This document shows positions 6,597-7,892 of a stretch of 7,892 bases of DNA, in pieces. The stretch comes from UKL13-2 sp031368465 (lineage in GTDB: Bacteria > Pseudomonadota > Gammaproteobacteria > Burkholderiales > Usitatibacteraceae): positions 1-7,892 of the forward strand of contig JANMNT010000235.1 in assembly GCA_031368465.1 (NCBI GenBank), given 5' to 3'. A program made the position numbers and the translations under genes. The notes under the pieces were generated by a model. The model made no database searches. It was given only the letters and a program-made list of their open reading frames with translations, and was not told the origin of the DNA. Each line of letters opens with the position of its first letter. The stretch's first letter is position 1.

Positions 6597-7568
6597 ATGC
6601 GTGCGGCAAGTGTTCGTATTATCAATCAATTAAATGTCGATCATTTAGCCGAACGGTCGCGTTTGATCGAAGGATTGTGTGCCCCAACCGCGTCGATTGA
6701 GCCCAAATATTTCTACGACGAGCTGGGTTGTGCGCTATACGGCGCAATTTGCCAGTTGGATGAGTACTACCCGACGCGTACCGAACGCGCCATTTTCGAG
6801 CAATTCCGTGGTGAAATCGCCCGGTCAGTTGGCAAAGGAGGGACGTTTGTTGATCTAGGTGCCGGCGATTGCAGCAAGGCGTTGGGCTGGTTTCCGCATC
6901 TTTTCCCACAACGGTATTTGGCGGTTGATATTGCGGGACCATCCCTGACGACGGCATTGGGCAACATGGCCGCTGATTTTCCGGCGACCGAAATGGTTGG
7001 TTTGGCGACGGATTTTTCGCAACAACTTAGCATCCCCGCCGAATTGTTTGTTGGGGCAACCACGGTGTTTTATCCGGGGTCGTCAATCGGCAATTTTTCA
7101 CCGGCCTCCGCAACCAGATTCCTGCGGCAGATTCACCATATGATCAATCGCGGTCCGGAACAAGGCGGTGGAGGTCTGTTGATCGGCGTCGATGCAAAAA
7201 AAGACAAAGTCCGGCTTGACGCTGCGTATGACGATGCATTGGGTGTGACGGCGGCGTTCAACCTGAATGCGCTGCGGCACATCAACCGTTTGTTGGGCTG
7301 CAATTTTGATATTGCCGCGTGGCGCCATGTCGGGTTTTATAACGAAGCCGCAGGTCGGGTCGAAATGCACTTGGAAGCGAAGTTTGATCAAACCGTTGAG
7401 ATAGATCACCGGCACCGAAAATTTCTGGCCGGCGAAAAAATTCACTCAGAAAATTCGTACAAATATGACCGTAGTGAATTTGAAGCCATGCTCAATGCGG
7501 CTGGGTTCATTGAGATCAAGTGCTGGACAAATCCCGCCGCCGAATTCTGGGTGTTCTACGCAAGATAG
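6597..7568 (+). CDS. egtD: L-histidine N-alpha-methyltransferase EgtD (ergothioneine biosynthesis)
   Basis: A full-length 323-residue EgtD (Methyltransf_33). It transfers three methyl groups from SAM to the alpha-amino group of histidine, making hercynine, the first step to ergothioneine; cytoplasmic. Motifs in order: PKYFYDELG (36-44), EYYPTRTE (56-63), the SAM-binding VDLGAGDCSK (85-94), AVDIAG (109-114), FYPGSSIGNFSP (158-169) with N166, LLIGVDAKKD (194-203), AAYDDALGVTAAFNLN (209-224), RVEMHLE (254-260), and HSENSYKY (283-290) carrying E285 and S287, which match the residues that hold histidine in mycobacterial EgtD. ATG at 6597 gives the usual N-terminal length, but no Shine-Dalgarno precedes it. 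It is divergent from the importer operon and convergent with egtB, whereas the two egt genes are often one operon. Confidence 0.96.
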   Translation: MRAASVRIINQLNVDHLAERSRLIEGLCAPTASIEPKYFYDELGCALYGAICQLDEYYPTRTERAIFEQFRGEIARSVGKGGTFVDLGAGDCSKALGWFPHLFPQRYLAVDIAGPSLTTALGNMAADFPATEMVGLATDFSQQLSIPAELFVGATTVFYPGSSIGNFSPASATRFLRQIHHMINRGPEQGGGGLLIGVDAKKDKVRLDAAYDDALGVTAAFNLNALRHINRLLGCNFDIAAWRHVGFYNEAAGRVEMHLEAKFDQTVEIDHRHRKFLAGEKIHSENSYKYDRSEFEAMLNAAGFIEIKCWTNPAAEFWVFYAR

Positions 7569-7667
7569 GCGTCCACAAATCAACGTTTAGCGTGGAAATC
7601 GCTTGCCGGCGAATGCCGGTTATGAAGCGGGTTTTATCATGTTAGTCGGCGTAGTCGACCCGTGCGC
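7569..7667. other. Convergent intergenic region with weak hairpin
   Basis: Between the egtD and egtB stop codons there is one 5-bp hairpin, CCGGC (7606-7610), loop GAAT, GCCGG (7615-7619). Neither strand shows a T-run directly after it, so it is at best a weak shared terminator. A second, poorer inverted repeat (TCCAC 7572-7576, GTGGA 7592-7596) is probably chance. Confidence 0.3.
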
Positions 7668-7892
7668 TCATTGACCATCCCGCGCCAAACGTAGACCGGT
7701 AAATTGCCAACGTGCATCCGGTGGAAAAAAATTACGGTAGCTTGCGCGAATATGCGCTACCGGTGTGACGCATGATCCACCACGCAGCACATACTGGTTA
7801 CACATGAATTTGCCGTTGTATTCACCCACCGCTCCCGACGCTGCTTCAAAACCGGGGTAGGGGGAGTAGGACGACTGGGTCCATTCCCAAAC
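7668..7892 (-). CDS. egtB: Ergothioneine biosynthesis protein EgtB, C-terminal end (partial)
   Basis: The minus strand is open from the right edge to a TGA at 7668-7670, giving the last 74 residues. They contain VWEWTQSSYSPYPGF, GEYNGKFMCNQYVLRGGSC, TPVAHIRASYRNFFPP and RWQFTGLRLAR. This is the formylglycine-generating-enzyme-like C-terminal domain of EgtB, the non-haem iron sulfoxide synthase that joins hercynine to gamma-glutamylcysteine or cysteine with oxygen. The missing N-terminal part should hold the DinB-like domain with the iron ligands. From memory, the end matches the proteobacterial EgtB type rather than the related selenoneine synthase SenA. It is convergent with egtD, 99 bases apart, and together the two would cover the core pathway. 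Confidence 0.93.
   Translation of the reverse strand, partial: VWEWTQSSYSPYPGFEAASGAVGEYNGKFMCNQYVLRGGSCVTPVAHIRASYRNFFPPDARWQFTGLRLARDGQ

Noticed and set aside
7668..7892. The right-edge gene as selenoneine synthase SenA
   Set aside because: The visible C-terminus (NQYVLRGGSC, HIRASYRNFFPP, RWQFTGLRLAR) fits canonical proteobacterial EgtB as I recall it. The diagnostic N-terminal part is outside the window, so SenA is unlikely rather than excluded.
1..7892. CRISPR array, insertion sequence or prophage genes
   Set aside because: No regularly spaced repeats, transposase, integrase or phage motifs were found; despite the tRNA site there is no integrase in the window.

Overview
The window looks like chromosomal DNA of a Gram-negative proteobacterium, most likely a betaproteobacterium (Burkholderiales-like). 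The grounds are an lptF gene for LPS export, a tRNA with an encoded CCA end, a PhnD-type periplasmic binding protein and proteobacterial-type ergothioneine genes (egtD, egtB). The genus is not resolved from the sequence alone.

Layout, left to right. (1) Positions 1-1310, minus: a large multi-spanning membrane protein with GT-C glycosyltransferase-like motifs, running off the left edge. (2) 1311-1588: a divergent intergenic region. (3) 1589-2674, plus: lptF, the LPS-export ABC permease, with no lptG after it. (4) 2675-3055: a probable promoter, a tRNA-Ser(GGA) gene, its terminator, and an unusual inverted partial copy of the 3' end of the tRNA, interrupted by a 25-nt hairpin segment; then small palindromes and a leftward terminator. 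(5) 3056-6457, minus: a four-gene ABC importer operon transcribed phnD, phnC, phnE, phnE. (6) 6458-6596: a divergent, AT-rich promoter region. (7) 6597-7568, plus: egtD, which makes hercynine from histidine. (8) 7668-7892, minus: the C-terminal end of egtB, convergent with egtD and running off the right edge.

How the genes may work together. EgtD and EgtB are the two core steps of aerobic ergothioneine synthesis. The PhnDCEE importer shares a promoter region with egtD. Its binding protein resembles, from memory, the PhnD-like subfamily annotated as a putative selenate (selenium oxyanion) transporter more than classical phosphonate-binding PhnD. No phosphonate-degradation genes are present. 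A link between uptake of a selenium, sulfur or phosphorus oxyanion and ergothioneine-type metabolism is therefore the most interesting functional hypothesis here, but it is inferred from gene context and subfamily resemblance only. The most striking structural feature is the quasi-palindrome around the tRNA-Ser terminator.
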